64,000 bases of DNA from Tomocerus qinae (lineage: Eukaryota; Arthropoda; Collembola; Entomobryomorpha; Tomoceridae). Below are positions 1 through 10,512 of this stretch, piece after piece. Position 1 is the stretch's first letter. Each line of letters opens with the position of its first letter. The stretch spans positions 124,001 to 188,000 of the forward strand of contig JAECZT010000007.1 of assembly GCA_020055645.1 (NCBI GenBank), given 5' to 3'. Below the pieces are notes generated by a model, which saw nothing but the letters and a program-made list of their open reading frames with translations, did not search any database and had not been told where the DNA came from. Made by a program: the position numbers and the translations under genes.

Positions 1-1658
1 CTTTATCTGAAAGACTAACAACGTGGAGTACCAGGTGCAATAAATTTTCGGACTTCCAAGTTGCATACCGAAAATCTACAGGCTGCGAAGATCACATTTT
101 CGTACTTAATACCCTTATACAAAACCAACTCTCCAAGAAAGGGGGAAAACTTATGCGTGCTTCGTAGATCTTTCCGACGCATTCACCTCTATACCACACT
201 CACTTATGTGGCAAAAGCTACACGCATTTGGTATATCAAACAAATTCATCTCTATTGTTAAGTTCATCTACGACAATGCAAATGCCTGCGTAAGAACTGC
301 TGGAAATGAAGACAGCATTGGAAATACTGAAACTTTCCCCATCCTTCGGGGTATTTTACAGGGCGAAACACTCAGTCCACAATTATTTAATATCTTCCTA
401 GATGACCTAATAAAAAAAATGCACGACAGCGGTATACCTGGAATTACTCTTAAGAGCCTCATCCTCGAATGTCAGTAAAACCATACATATTTTGCTCTTT
501 GCGGACGACAAAGTACTATTAGGAGAAACCAAGAGCCAGTTACAACAGAAAATAAACCTGCTTCACAGGTATGCAAAAGACAACTATCTCACCGCAAACC
601 TTAGCAAAACTAAAATAGTCGTTTTCAAGAAAAGCGGTAGGCAATCTAAAAAAGACACATTCCGCTGGGGAAATGAACCAATCGAAGTAGTAAAATCGTA
701 TTGCTACTTAGGTGTCACGTTTGCATCTTCGGGTTCTTTCACCCAACACGCCAAAATCGCAAAATCAAAAGGCTATTGTGCCATAAAAAACACCCTACCA
801 ATCTTGTCGACCGGCAGGGTCAATACCATGGAATCGGCTACCAGGATACTCGAATCGCTAGTTCACTCGACCGTACTTTACGCTTCTCCCATCTGGGCAA
901 TCAGTCATTCCCAAGATCTTGAAATTGTACAACAAACGTTTTTGAAAAGATTCCTTCTCCTACCTAAAACTGCCCCCCAATACTTCATTCGACTTGAAAC
1001 TGGTGTTTATCATATCTCCTTACACATTTTCATAAATACGTTAAGCTTCATCTGCAGAATATTGAGCAAACCAGTTAATTGCCTTGTTAGGGTATGTTAC
1101 GATATCTCTAAGAATGTTAGTACTAAAAGCGGCAATTGTAACTGGTTCGCTCAAATAGGCCTAATGGTAGGTAACATCAACGCTGATCTGACTACTTTGA
1201 ATACCCCCAAAGAGATCCAATTTTCACACCTAGTGTGCCAGTTTAAGGAACATTTGAGACACTCGGACATTAGCCGGGTACAAAACTCCACGTCTATCCC
1301 ATTTTATCGTTCTCTGGTCCCCGATAGCGGAGCAGCAACTTATTTAAGTAAGAGGCTTCCCAAAGTGGTCAGATCGGTATTGGGTCAATTAAGGTTAAAA
1401 TGTGACAAGCTCTATATTAATGGTGTATACGCTGAGGCAAACTTTTGTAAAATGTGTCATACATATCAGATAGATATTTCACACTTTTTTATCTCTTGTA
1501 CAAATAATGGGTCTAGTAAAGTGAAATACCTATCCCAGTTTGACATGTCAGGATCAAACGAGGATAATTTCTTGGATAGGCTGTTCACTGAACCCTCCGG
1601 AGCTAACTATACTTGCTACCTCAATCTATATATTTTCATTAAAAACTGCATTTTGTAA
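1..1658 (+). pseudogene. LINE reverse transcriptase, broken ORF2
   Basis: The translation shows RT blocks in order: an AYRKSTGCEDHIF-like block near 60-110, GILQGETLSPQLFN near 345-390, the catalytic FADD at 498-509 and YLGVTF near 703-720. A long C-terminal region ends in a Cys-His cluster (CKMC, then H and C) near 1446-1502, as many LINE ORF2 proteins have. The coding signal changes frame between the first block and 206, and again between about 450 and 492. The last piece (492-1658) is open for 388 residues. The encoded enzyme would carry out target-primed reverse transcription. The endonuclease would lie upstream of the window. The copy is inactive as read. Confidence 0.85.
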
Positions 1659-1830
1659 AGTTGTAAGAAATAGTAAGTAAGTTTTATTCTAAGTGTATCC
1701 CATAAGCTTGACTAATGTAAAACTTCCAAATCGTAACTTTTCGGTCGCAACGTTAACTTGTATCGGGTATTGGGCGGGCTATGCCTATGTTCAATTAATA
1801 CATACATACATACATACATAAGACATGTAT
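1..1830 (+). mobile_element. LINE family A, copy 1 (3' part; 5' end outside window)
   Basis: This is the 3' portion of a non-LTR retrotransposon. It holds a reverse transcriptase region (1-1658), a short 3' UTR and a tail of CATA repeats at about 1798-1822. The UTR shares a recognisable stretch just before the tail (tatgttcaat, then ta-rich) with the copy at 53928-55305, whose tail is a TTCA repeat. Both copies also share a protein block around YLGVTF, so they belong to one family. The 5' end lies before base 1, so no target duplication can be seen. I cannot place the clade reliably. Confidence 0.85.
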
Positions 1831-1977
1831 TACATATAGATATATATTACATACGTGCATTAAAAAGATACATTAGATAAAACTAGATAATTAAATATTG
1901 CATAATATTCTTTAGTCCAACTCATAGTTTATGCGATTCATATTTTTCATTGCAGCTCATATACAACGAGTACCGAC

Positions 1978-2322
1978 ATGTCTTCCAAGCCGAGGATATA
2001 CCGGTTCCTTTTGCAAAGCAGAAGAAAACCAAATCTTCGGGCCGGAACATACACGGATATATTCTCAATGTCCAATATCGGTGTCATATATCAGCAACCG
2101 GTGCGCGAGGAGGACTCATTATTTTACATGATACAGCTCCACAAAACGTTGGCATTACGTTGTTCATCAGCCGACGTGGACATGAAGAGACCTTTTATTA
2201 TATTTTCATATGTATCCCATGTAGAGTCCTTGCAACGAATTTCTTTTGCGATTCAGCAACTATTATGTGAAAAACCTGTAACTGCATTTGTAAGGAATAA
2301 ACTATTATGTGTAAAACTATAA
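1978..2322 (+). CDS. Unrecognised 114-residue ORF, first of four overlapping small ORFs
   Basis: I do not recognise this protein. It begins at an ATG (MSSKPRIYRFLL) and is basic near its N-terminus. Just upstream at about 1940-1954 a pyrimidine-rich stretch ends in TTGCAG, which could be a 3' splice site, so this may be an exon rather than a complete gene. A 106-residue ORF (1950-2270) in another frame overlaps it, and I cannot be sure which is real. It overlaps the next ORF (2307-2594) by 16 bases. The packed, overlapping arrangement of small ORFs is unlike the rest of the window and could come from a viral or element-derived insert. Confidence 0.35.
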   Translation: MSSKPRIYRFLLQSRRKPNLRAGTYTDIFSMSNIGVIYQQPVREEDSLFYMIQLHKTLALRCSSADVDMKRPFIIFSYVSHVESLQRISFAIQQLLCEKPVTAFVRNKLLCVKL

Positions 2323-2594
2323 AACGTTTTTTCTTGATCTATTTATTAGTAGTCATAATGGCATCCGATTGGACGGAAATGTTCAAAGATTTAGCTACTC
2401 GTTTAATTAAAACCGAGCACGATTCATATATTGTTAGCATAAAAACTTGTATCACATTTTCATTAGAGTTTGTGCCGTGCTTATTGAGCAGTTTCATACG
2501 TTATTGGGCCAACGCAGGTAAAGATACTCTAGCATTGAAGGAATGGATACCCGAATCGAGTGCTACGACACGGCACATAGGACCATTGAAATAA
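2307..2594 (+). CDS. Unrecognised 95-residue ORF with VPxLL-YW-GK motif (copy a)
   Basis: The ORF has a hydrophobic N-terminal stretch (FFLIYLLVVIM) that could be a signal or anchor. A second possible start is the ATG at 2358 (MASDWTEMF). Its central block reads FSLEFVPCLLSSFIRYW followed by a GKD turn. The same pattern (F-S/A-L/V, VP, LL, aromatic-rich, YW, GK) recurs in the next ORF and again near 2855-2990. This indicates tandem paralogues of a short helical domain of about 35-50 residues. I know no family to assign. It overlaps the following ORF by 52 bases. Confidence 0.4.
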   Translation: MCKTIKRFFLIYLLVVIMASDWTEMFKDLATRLIKTEHDSYIVSIKTCITFSLEFVPCLLSSFIRYWANAGKDTLALKEWIPESSATTRHIGPLK

Positions 2595-2752
2595 AAAAGG
2601 TAGTCAATGAAGAAATCGTAGAAAGCATAGAGTTTGCCCTTGAGTCAGTTCCCGCCTTATTGAAAACGTTTGTTAAATATTGGGAGACTGACGGAAAAGA
2701 CGTGGATATATTACATGACATTTTGCGGGGGGAATGTTATTCACAAGCATAA
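2543..2752 (+). CDS. Unrecognised 69-residue ORF with VPxLL-YW-GK motif (copy b)
   Basis: This short acidic ORF contains FALESVPALLKTFVKYW, then GKD. That is a clear paralogue of the block in the preceding ORF. Its stop codon shares a base with the ATG of the next ORF (TAATG at 2750-2754), an arrangement common in compact viral or polycistronic genomes and rare in animal host genes. Function unknown. Confidence 0.4.
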   Translation: MDTRIECYDTAHRTIEIKKVVNEEIVESIEFALESVPALLKTFVKYWETDGKDVDILHDILRGECYSQA

Positions 2753-3018
2753 TGGAGCAGAAGAAGGAGGACAAGTTCTCTTGCTACTACCGCAAGCATG
2801 ACGATGGGTCCGTCTACATTCACATGAAGAGGAGAGTACAAGGGGCGCAAGGACCTGTACATCAACTTTTCTGTTCAAGAGGTGCCGTTGCTGGGATCAT
2901 TACTAAGATACTGGTACTACGCGGGGAAATCTACTTCAGAGGTGGAGACTGTATTCCAAAATTTCATCATAGAAATTGCCGATGGATTATAAATTTTTGG
3001 AAAAATTGTAATTATTAG
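2752..3018 (+). CDS. Unrecognised 88-residue ORF; third motif copy lies in this interval
   Basis: The ATG at 2752 opens a charged N-terminus (MEQKKEDKFSCYYRKHDDGS). A third version of the paralogous motif (FSVQEVPLLGSLLRYW, then GK) can be read on the plus strand within about 2855-2990, so all three downstream ORFs of the cluster descend from one duplicated unit. I cannot tell whether the cluster is a host gene array or a degraded insert. Confidence 0.3.
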   Translation: MEQKKEDKFSCYYRKHDDGSVYIHMKRRVQGAQGPVHQLFCSRGAVAGIITKILVLRGEIYFRGGDCIPKFHHRNCRWIINFWKNCNY

Positions 3019-3021
3019 ATT

Positions 3022-3116
3022 GTCATAATTGGATTTATTGTCATAATTGGATTTATTGCCATAATTGGATTTATTGCCATAATTGGATTTATTGCCATAA
3101 TTGGATTTATTGTACT
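3022..3116 (+). repeat. Tandem repeat, 18-bp unit, about 5 copies
   Basis: The unit cataattggatttattgc repeats about five times with few changes. Confidence 0.9.
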
Positions 3117-3288
3117 TGTTGAATTCGGATAAAATAAAAGCCAGCATTAGAACACCATACAAAAAGTTGTTCCATTTCGCAGCATTGCAACAATCGCCAA
3201 CGCACTCCATGTACGTTCCAAATTCCATTCCTCATCCACTCGGCTACGATGGAATACTTTTGGAAAGTTTGTTTTATGCACTACATAT

Positions 3289-3438
3289 CCCACCACCCTC
3301 TTTCATTGCATACGTATTTTCTTCATATTCTAACGTCAGTCCATCTTTGAGCATATCCCTCATCCCACCACCCTCTTTCATTACATACGTATTCTCTGCA
3401 TATTCTAACGTCAGTCCATCTTCGACCATAGAGTTGTA
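3289..3438 (+). repeat. Tandem duplication, 75-bp unit, 2 copies
   Basis: Two near-identical 75-bp copies, each beginning with cccaccaccctctttcatt, follow one another. They give rise to repetitive short ORFs on both strands that I do not regard as genes. Confidence 0.85.
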
Positions 3439-3458
3439 AACTTGTATTCGTACCCAAG

Positions 3459-3520
3459 TTGGGGGGGGTAAGGGGGGAGTATAGGGGGGGGTAAGGAGGG
3501 GGTAAGGGGGGTAAGATATT
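3459..3520 (+). other. G-rich tract, possible G-quadruplex
   Basis: At least five runs of 5-8 G separated by short TAA or AGTATA spacers lie within about 60 bases, which is the pattern that allows G-quadruplex folding on the plus strand. The strand asymmetry is strong. No gene adjoins it. Confidence 0.6.
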
Positions 3521-5813
3521 TGAGTAAGTGGTTGGTTTGGAGTCAATAACTTCGGGGGTGCGACCACCCCCCAGCGCCAAAGTTCCGTAGTAGGCGGATG
3601 AGGTGGTTTTGGCTCTAAACCTCCACTTACTACATCTATCTCTCATCAATGACTTTTAACACTTATCGTATAATAAATTAGTCCTACCGGTCCATATTTT
3701 ACGGATATAACAAACCTAGCCTAAATGAAATAAACAAATTATAAGGGAGGATCTGGGGAAAATGACATTCCACCAGTTTTGAATGTAATGAACCTAACCT
3801 AATAATTTTTATAGATAACTGTCGAATTTGTTTAATTCATTTAGGTTATGTTTGTTATATACGATAAGTTTATTATATAACCAAATGAGAGTGTCGCCTT
3901 CGTTGCCGGTGGTGGTGAATTGGCAACAATGTTTACCATCAAAAACGGCAACGAGGTACCGTTGCCTAAATTCAAGATTCAACCCAGTCGAGAGAAGAAA
4001 ACTTAAAAATTCCTTATAGGGTATTCACACATTGATCTACACAGTCCCAATAAGTAATATTCGGTTCGGAGATATTTAAATTGAAAGGTGATAAGTGATG
4101 AGTAGCAAGAAGAGATAGAACAAGAAAGAGCTTTACAAACTACTTTTGTGGAATAAATTGTCTATTCTGCTTCATTTAAAATTATATCCATGGTTATTGT
4201 ACTATATACAAAATTATCGAGTTTTCCCACTTTCAGATTCATACGCTTCCCTTAAAGCTGATGAACCCGGAAACTGAAGTCATTTACTGTCAACTGGCGT
4301 TGAGATATCAGCCTTGTTTCATTGCTCTTATAATCACACATTTGATTTAGCTACCAGTATTTTTATTATACATTCTCATTTTACTCAATTTTGTCCAGCC
4401 ACATCACTTTAGGAGATTTTAAACCAGTTGCAAATTTAAATTTTCCTAACACATTTTTTGAACGTTAGTTGCAGGGTGTGGTATATTGCGGCGCAGTACT
4501 TTTTGTGATCGTCGATTTTGAGGTTCTATGGAAATATAAGTCAAATATAATAAGATGTTTCATATCTATCAACTTAAACAAAATTTGCCAAACATGTCAA
4601 AAAAACTTTAACGAAAAAGTAGTTATAGAAATGAAAAAAAACCAGAAAATGATATTATACGTTAAGGTCATTTGCAATTAAAAGAACTACATTGTAGCAA
4701 TGTATTTAGTAGTTGGTTGCACGAAAACTTTCATTTTATTAAATAATTATTAACAGTAATTAAATAACTATATAGGTAAAGGATGGGGTGAGAGTCCTCA
4801 TTTGGCATCCGCTTTTTGGCATAAAAAATTCCCACTTCTTCATTGGCGTAAATTTGCTTAGATAAGGAATTAAATAAATTGAATAAATTACCATTTCACT
4901 TATGTATAACAAGCTAAACAGAATGAATCGACAAAGATTTGATATTTTTCGCATTGGTAAGTCAACCCTGAATGTGGGTTGCTTCGTAAATTCGACTAAA
5001 ACTCTGTCCGGGAGATACCCTTTCCTTCGATGCTAAGGTTCTATATCGTGTCTAGTCGAAAAGGTGGTACTAACTACTAACCCTACACTAATCTGTACCG
5101 GGGAGCTGGCAACAGGCCCGTTTTTACGGTTTGCGCCCTGAACGGCATTGCATATCTGTAGCATGGCGTCCACCTCTTATAACAGAACAGATTGTGATCA
5201 ATACTCAATTACTGAATTGAATATTCAAATAGAGACGACCTTATTTAATGAATCAAATAAAGTACGTAACGTTTTATTAAACAATTGACACGGATAGAAG
5301 GAACTGAACAGAGTTACAGTCTAAGAGCAAGTGTATTGAGTGAGGATAACTTTAAAGTATTTATACCACGGGCTGTGAGTAAGTTAGGAGTCAAATCAGC
5401 CAATGAGCTTGCTTGTACCATTTCAGCTTAGGCTCTATTCTAACGATAGATTCTTGGTTGATTGTAAAAAGGGTACACTCATAGAATTCTTGTAAATTAG
5501 TGACTCGTGCATTCTACAGAAACTCATTACTCATAGTTATGTAGGGTATTCTATTTTACAAATACATCTATTACTATATTACATTTATCTATTAATAATA
5601 TGTAATCACACAGAGGGTTACAACTATACGTTCCAAAATAAGCTATTTGGAATGTTTACAGCATACTTTGGCTGATGCAATAAATGCATAATTAAAGCTG
5701 TACCGACTAATTATTTTATTGCTCACTATTTCATCACCCAGTACCCATTTGGTGATCAAGTCAATTAGTTGTTTACTCAAATTTATTCTGACGAAAAACG
5801 GATGTTAGTGGAG
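3521..5813. other. Unassigned AT-rich DNA
   Basis: I see no coding region, RNA gene or well-formed repeat here. Only ORFs of 60-70 codons without recognisable features occur. Confidence 0.6.
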
Positions 5814-5986
5814 CAGGGTTACATATTGTCCGGACGAAATGAAAATTGCCCTCGATGAAACCAGTTTTGTCCATGGACGAAATTAATTTTGTCCAGTTTT
5901 GTTCTGGACGAAATTAATTTTATCCAGAAGGAAATTGATTGTGTCCAGTTTTAACTATCCATCCTATTTTATCCACCGCAACCCTG
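5814..5986. mobile_element. MITE, hAT-like, 173 bp
   Basis: The ends are inverted (CAGGGTTAC at the left, GCAACCCTG at the right). They are flanked by an 8-bp direct duplication, tagtggag at 5806-5813 and cagtggag at 5987-5994, with one mismatch. The interior repeats gtcc-tggacgaaattaatttt motifs in both orientations. Terminal CAG and an 8-bp duplication are typical of hAT transposons. There is no coding capacity, so the element is non-autonomous. Confidence 0.7.
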
Positions 5987-6201
5987 CAGTGGAGGGGACA
6001 TAATGCATGCGTACACGTACTGTTATTTTATAGAATACAATAACACAACTACCCACTAATGCGTAACAAATTTTCATTGCACCATGGCTGAATGCAAAGG
6101 CAGCATTTAAGTAAACTAATGATTTTGCATCCTTGATGTTTTCACTATATTCAATATTTGTTTCGTTTTTATGTAGGCAACTGTGAAATCACCTCCTTTT
6201 A

Positions 6202-6702
6202 ATGTGCTATATAAACATTAATCTTCAAAAGTTATACTTTCGAAATCTCTGTCGTTCCAGAATTTATAGTTGGTCTGTTAGAAATAGCAGACAAAGCAAT
6301 GTTGCACTTTCAGCAGAAACCTTCATTGAAGGATGCAAAATAACTATGAAAAAGAATGAAGAATTTGGAAATAAGATTTTAAAATTGTTCAGAGATGCTG
6401 AACGTTATGCCTCGGATACTGTTTGCAATGACAATTTACTTCCAATAGATTTACAACCAAACTACAACAGCATAATCAATGATCCTCGTAAATGGGATTC
6501 TTGTTTATCGGTGAATATGTTTGGATCAACAGATTTTAGAAATGCTTTAAAACTTGCAATTTTTGTAGAGATGTTTAAGGAACAGTCATTTTTACGGGAC
6601 GCGCTTATTAGAGAGAGATGGGGCTATCAACGTCGACTATTTGCCACTATTTGTATAATGATGTCCCTTGTACAGATGCAATTCTACGAATATTGTTTTT
6701 AA
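6202..6702 (+). CDS. Unrecognised 166-residue ORF
   Basis: This is the only long ORF between 3 and 7 kb. The C-terminal 120 residues look protein-like: LSAETFIEGCKITMKK, FGNKILKLFRDAERYA, then DNLLPIDLQPNYNSII, WDSCLSVNMFGSTDFRNALK and RERWGYQRRLFATI. Composition is mixed and helical, without low complexity. The N-terminal 30 residues are less convincing and the true start may be an upstream exon. I cannot assign a family. It may be an exon or a fragment of a larger gene or transposon protein. It is followed directly by AT-rich tandem repeats and no poly(A) signal is obvious. Confidence 0.4.
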   Translation: MCYININLQKLYFRNLCRSRIYSWSVRNSRQSNVALSAETFIEGCKITMKKNEEFGNKILKLFRDAERYASDTVCNDNLLPIDLQPNYNSIINDPRKWDSCLSVNMFGSTDFRNALKLAIFVEMFKEQSFLRDALIRERWGYQRRLFATICIMMSLVQMQFYEYCF

Positions 6703-6812
6703 TGATATAAAAATAGCTTCAGGACATGAAGTGTACAGGTATGATTTGAATAGCGCCTATTCTACTAATATATAAATTTTTCAAAGTGCTTAACATATTT
6801 TTCTAAATTTAA

Positions 6813-7110
6813 TGATTGCGAAATTTAGTGACACATTTCTTTTAATTTTACAAAATTTTAAAGTAGGTAAATCGTTTTTCCATGAGAATTTCATTAAGGT
6901 AATAAAACCAGCGAATCTCAAAACCTTGTTTAAAAATAATGCAAAACTCATTGACACATTTCCTTTAAATTTACAAAATTTTAAAGTAGGTAAATCGTTT
7001 TTCCATGAGATTTTCATTAAGATAATAAAACCAGCGGATTTCAAAACCTTGCTTAAAAATAATGCAAAACTCATTGACACATTTCCTTTCAGTTTACAAA
7101 ATCAAGTTTC
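6813..7110 (+). repeat. Tandem repeat, 126-bp unit, about 2.3 copies
   Basis: Two full copies and a partial third of a unit containing aaaattttaaagtaggtaaa and gacacatttcctttaa. The array runs directly into the minisatellite that follows. Confidence 0.85.
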
Positions 7111-7400
7111 AAAGTGTTGAAAAAAGTTTCCAAAGTGTTGGAAATAGTTTCCAAATGTTCATAATGGTTTCCAAAGTGTTGAAAATAGTTTCCAAACTGT
7201 TGAAAATAGTTTCCAAAGTGTAGAAAATAGTTTCCAAAGTGTAGAAAATAGTTTCTAAAATGTTGGAAATGGTTTTCAGTGTAATAATAGGTTTCCAAAT
7301 AGTGGAAAATAGTTTGCAAAGGTAGAAAACAGTTTTCAAAGAAATAGAAGTGGTTTCAAACATGTTAGGAATAGATTCCAACGTGTTAGAAATGTTAGAA
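7109..7400 (+). repeat. Minisatellite, 20-21-bp unit with palindromic core (locus 1)
   Basis: Degenerate copies of gtttccaaagtgttggaaata. Each unit contains TTTCCAA and TTGGAAA as inverted halves and could form a small hairpin. Related cores recur at 24201-26520 and 56648-56990. Confidence 0.85.
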
Positions 7401-7439
7401 ATGACTATCAAAATTAAAAAGAAATCGAAAAATGGAAAT

Positions 7440-7835
7440 TTGACTATCAATTTGAATATAAATGCGAAACTGATTCATTTTGGCCTATGATGTTTATTTT
7501 GCAGTTTTATTTACGTTATTATAAAATCTTAAATTTGGTAGAAGCGGAGTTAAATATTTTAAACTATCAACTAACAATTAATAGGTAACGCAATTTAAAT
7601 TTTTATGGCCCATTTTCTGCTTTGACTATCAAATAAAGACAAAGTGAGCGCGCGGTATCTTAGCAACTTATGGACCGATTTGAACCAAAATCAATAGGGT
7701 TCGTCACTAGACCATAGGCATTGTCTAAGCGTAGTTTGGTCAACTTCGGTGAATGTTATCGTGGGTCCGGACGGACGGACGGACAGACTGTGCGGTTCTA
7801 TAAGCTGCCTTATTCAGGCGAGCTAAAAACAGAAT
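7440..7835 (+). repeat. Dispersed repeat R1, copy 1, with CGGA microsatellite
   Basis: This ~390-bp sequence matches 39010-39440 in inverted orientation over its whole length. Shared blocks include tttattataaaatctaaa, the stretch gacaaagtg followed by GCGCGC, the GGAC/GTCC tetranucleotide repeat and the terminus caggcgagctaaaaa. In both places a minisatellite abuts the same end, and a PLE lies next to it, though on opposite sides. It is probably a mobile element of unknown class. Confidence 0.7.
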
Positions 7836-7859
7836 CAGAAGTTAGAACCAAAGTCCTTA

Positions 7860-9512
7860 CTTCATTGTTCCGACGAACAAAAAATTTTTATAAATAAGAA
7901 TACAGCACGAGATATTGTTGAGAAAGTTAAAAAATATACATTTTATAAATCATTATTTTGTATAAAATCATTGACTCAATTAAAAAATTACTGTAAAGTA
8001 AATAAAATTGTTATCACACAGGCAGATAAAAATGCAGGAATTTGTTGGATGAATAAATTAGACTATGATACTGAAGTAATGAGAGACCTTTTAGATACTC
8101 ATACTTTTCAAAACAAAGTCGCATTTTGATTTTGCTTTTCTAAATTTTAAAGATAAAGTAAGGTGTTTAGATAAAGTACTGCCAAAAGATGTTAGTTTGT
8201 TTAACTTAATACCTTTACATCCACAACCAGCACTATTTTCCAATTTACCAAAAATTCATAAAAATTATGAAAAATTCCCCCCAGGTCGACCAATTTCCAG
8301 TACAATCAAAACATTCAATAAACCAATAAGTCAAATAGCTGATAATATATTGCAACCTATCATGTTATTTATTCCAGACTTATTGCTAGATTCGACTCAT
8401 AATAATAACTCAATATCATTAAACAATTTACAATTAAATCCTACTTATAAATACACATTAGTTACAATCGACATAGAATCTTTGTACACAAATTTAAAAA
8501 TTGGAAATTGCAAACGATTCTGTTGTGAAAATTAGAGTATAAATTAGAGAAAAAGTATAAAAATAATGTATCCCTACCATTTAATTTAACATTAAATGAA
8601 TTTAAAACTATAGTAGATTTAAGTCTGGATTTTAATTATGTACGATATGAAAAAGAATATTTTATCCAACATCGTGGGATTCAAATGGGAGGTAGTGCAT
8701 CTTGTAGTATAGCTAATATTGGTGTTTATGAAGAATTGGAAGAGATGTTTAAGGATAAAGATGAAATTACTTTTCGTACTAGATTCCTGGATGACATATT
8801 TTTAATTGTCAATAGCACCAATATTGCTGATCTCAAGATATGGTTAAAAAATTTATATAAACATCCCTATTTAAAATTTACATACAATTTTTCCTATAAA
8901 CCTTTACCATTTTTAGATTTAGAGATTTTTTTGACTAAAAATAATATTATAATGACTAAACTATATAAAAAGCCAATGTCGAAACATCTTTTTTTGCATT
9001 ATTACTCGAATACGCCTAAACATCTAAAAGAATCTTTACCTTACTCGCAAGGACTAAGAATAATAAAATCTTGTTCTTTGCGAGAAGATAGAATTAGGGA
9101 ATTGACAATATTATTCGAAAAATTTGAAAATAGATGTTACCCTAAAAATGTTTTAATTAAAGCCATAAATAAATTACTTACAGTAGAAAGATTAAACTTA
9201 TTAATCCCTAAAAGTGAGCTATTAATCCGTAATCTAAGTATTAATAACCCTGATATCCTTAAAAAACACAATATTAATACTAATTTAATTGACTATTCCA
9301 CTAATATATTGCGTAATGTAAATAATGATACTTCTTACTTAATATTTCCATTCTATAATTGTGTTCTGCCGTTCGGTAAAATAATTAAAATATCTCTAAT
9401 AGAAGAATTGAAAAAGTGTGTGGATAGCGATTATGAATGTATAGCTAAGGACATGAAAATAAAAATTGCCTACTGCAAAATGAATAACTTGTTAAACTAT
9501 ACAAAGTGGTAA
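7860..9512 (+). mobile_element. Penelope-like element, copy 1, reverse transcriptase region
   Basis: The translation shows Penelope-type RT signatures in order: an ADKNAG block near 8025-8045, LPKIHK and GRPIS near 8240-8300, SLYTN near 8480, MGGSASCSIANIG from 8685 (motif B), RFLDDIFLI near 8789-8815 with the catalytic Asp pair, and FLDLEIFL. The PLE-specific block KPMSKHLFLHYYSNTPKHLK follows. The ORF at 8685-9512 is open for 275 residues and ends LLNYTKW. The GIY-YIG endonuclease that canonical Penelope elements carry after the RT is not visible downstream. The copy is broken in a few places upstream of 8685. It would act by target-primed or end-primed reverse transcription. Confidence 0.88.
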
Positions 9513-10227
9513 AACATTATGTATACTGTGAATATATAAGCTGTTTATCTTCTATTGAAGAAGTGGAAAGTGATCCTACTTTTAGCGCATGTTTTCAAAA
9601 TGTCATATTATGTTGACTCATTGACAAAACAGCCAGCTTATTAGTTTTTTTGACTAATTGGAAATAAATTAATTTTATTATAAATAAAATTAATTCTTTC
9701 CGAAATTGTTTAATAATTAAACACTAATTTGGACAGACTAAAAGAATTTTCACTTTCATTTATGACGGTAACTACTTTCTATCTATCTCTGATTTGGGTT
9801 TGATTTCCACCAATGGATCATATGTACTTATTAAATAATTATAATTAAAATTATAGATCCGGATATTTAAATGTTTTAAACATATGTTTTGTCACATCTT
9901 TGAAAACTATATGTCAATTATAAAATTAAATGTAAACTTTTCCCTTTTAATTCAATTTCAGCATGAAGAAGATAAACGAAATCTAGATTGCTGAATAAAA
10001 TGAAAAACTTTTAGATCGGATTATTTTGCTCGCAGTTACAGTGGACAATTAATTTGCATAATTAATTTAACCTTCATTTTGAAGATTACTACTCAAATTT
10101 GGACAATAAAAATACAGGGCAACATAGACTTAATTCGAGTACGTAAAGCCAGATAGAGGTAGCTTCAGAAGTACCGTCTATTGAAAATTCAAACGTAAAT
10201 AATAACGAAACATCGGTTACAAAATCA
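9513..10227. other. AT-rich DNA, probable PLE 3' flank
   Basis: No gene is visible. A stretch near 9575-9610 resembles the sequence after the RT of PLE copy 2 (near 16260-16295), so some of this may be PLE 3' region. Confidence 0.45.
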
Positions 10228-10512
10228 TCAAACAGTCAAGACAGAGTGCGTGAAGTGGTGAATGAAAATGTAAGCATGAACGTTACATATTACTTGACCG
10301 ACAACTTGGAACAGTTGGCTTAGCATGAACAGTAATAGTGGTGAAAGTACAAACAATAGTTTGGAAAATAATATTTGTGATTCTAATATTAAAGCAATAA
10401 CGGTAATGTTGATAATAATACTTTTGATGAAAAGAAAAAGATGTTGGGGAAAATATAAATATTGATAATAATAGTATTGGTGCGGACAATGTAAGCGCGA
10501 GCTCGAATTCAA

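Noticed and set aside
4256-4285. A hammerhead-like string (CTGATGA, then GAAA, then GTC)
   Set aside because: Helix II cannot form from the five bases between the core elements, and the first helix I pair is mismatched.
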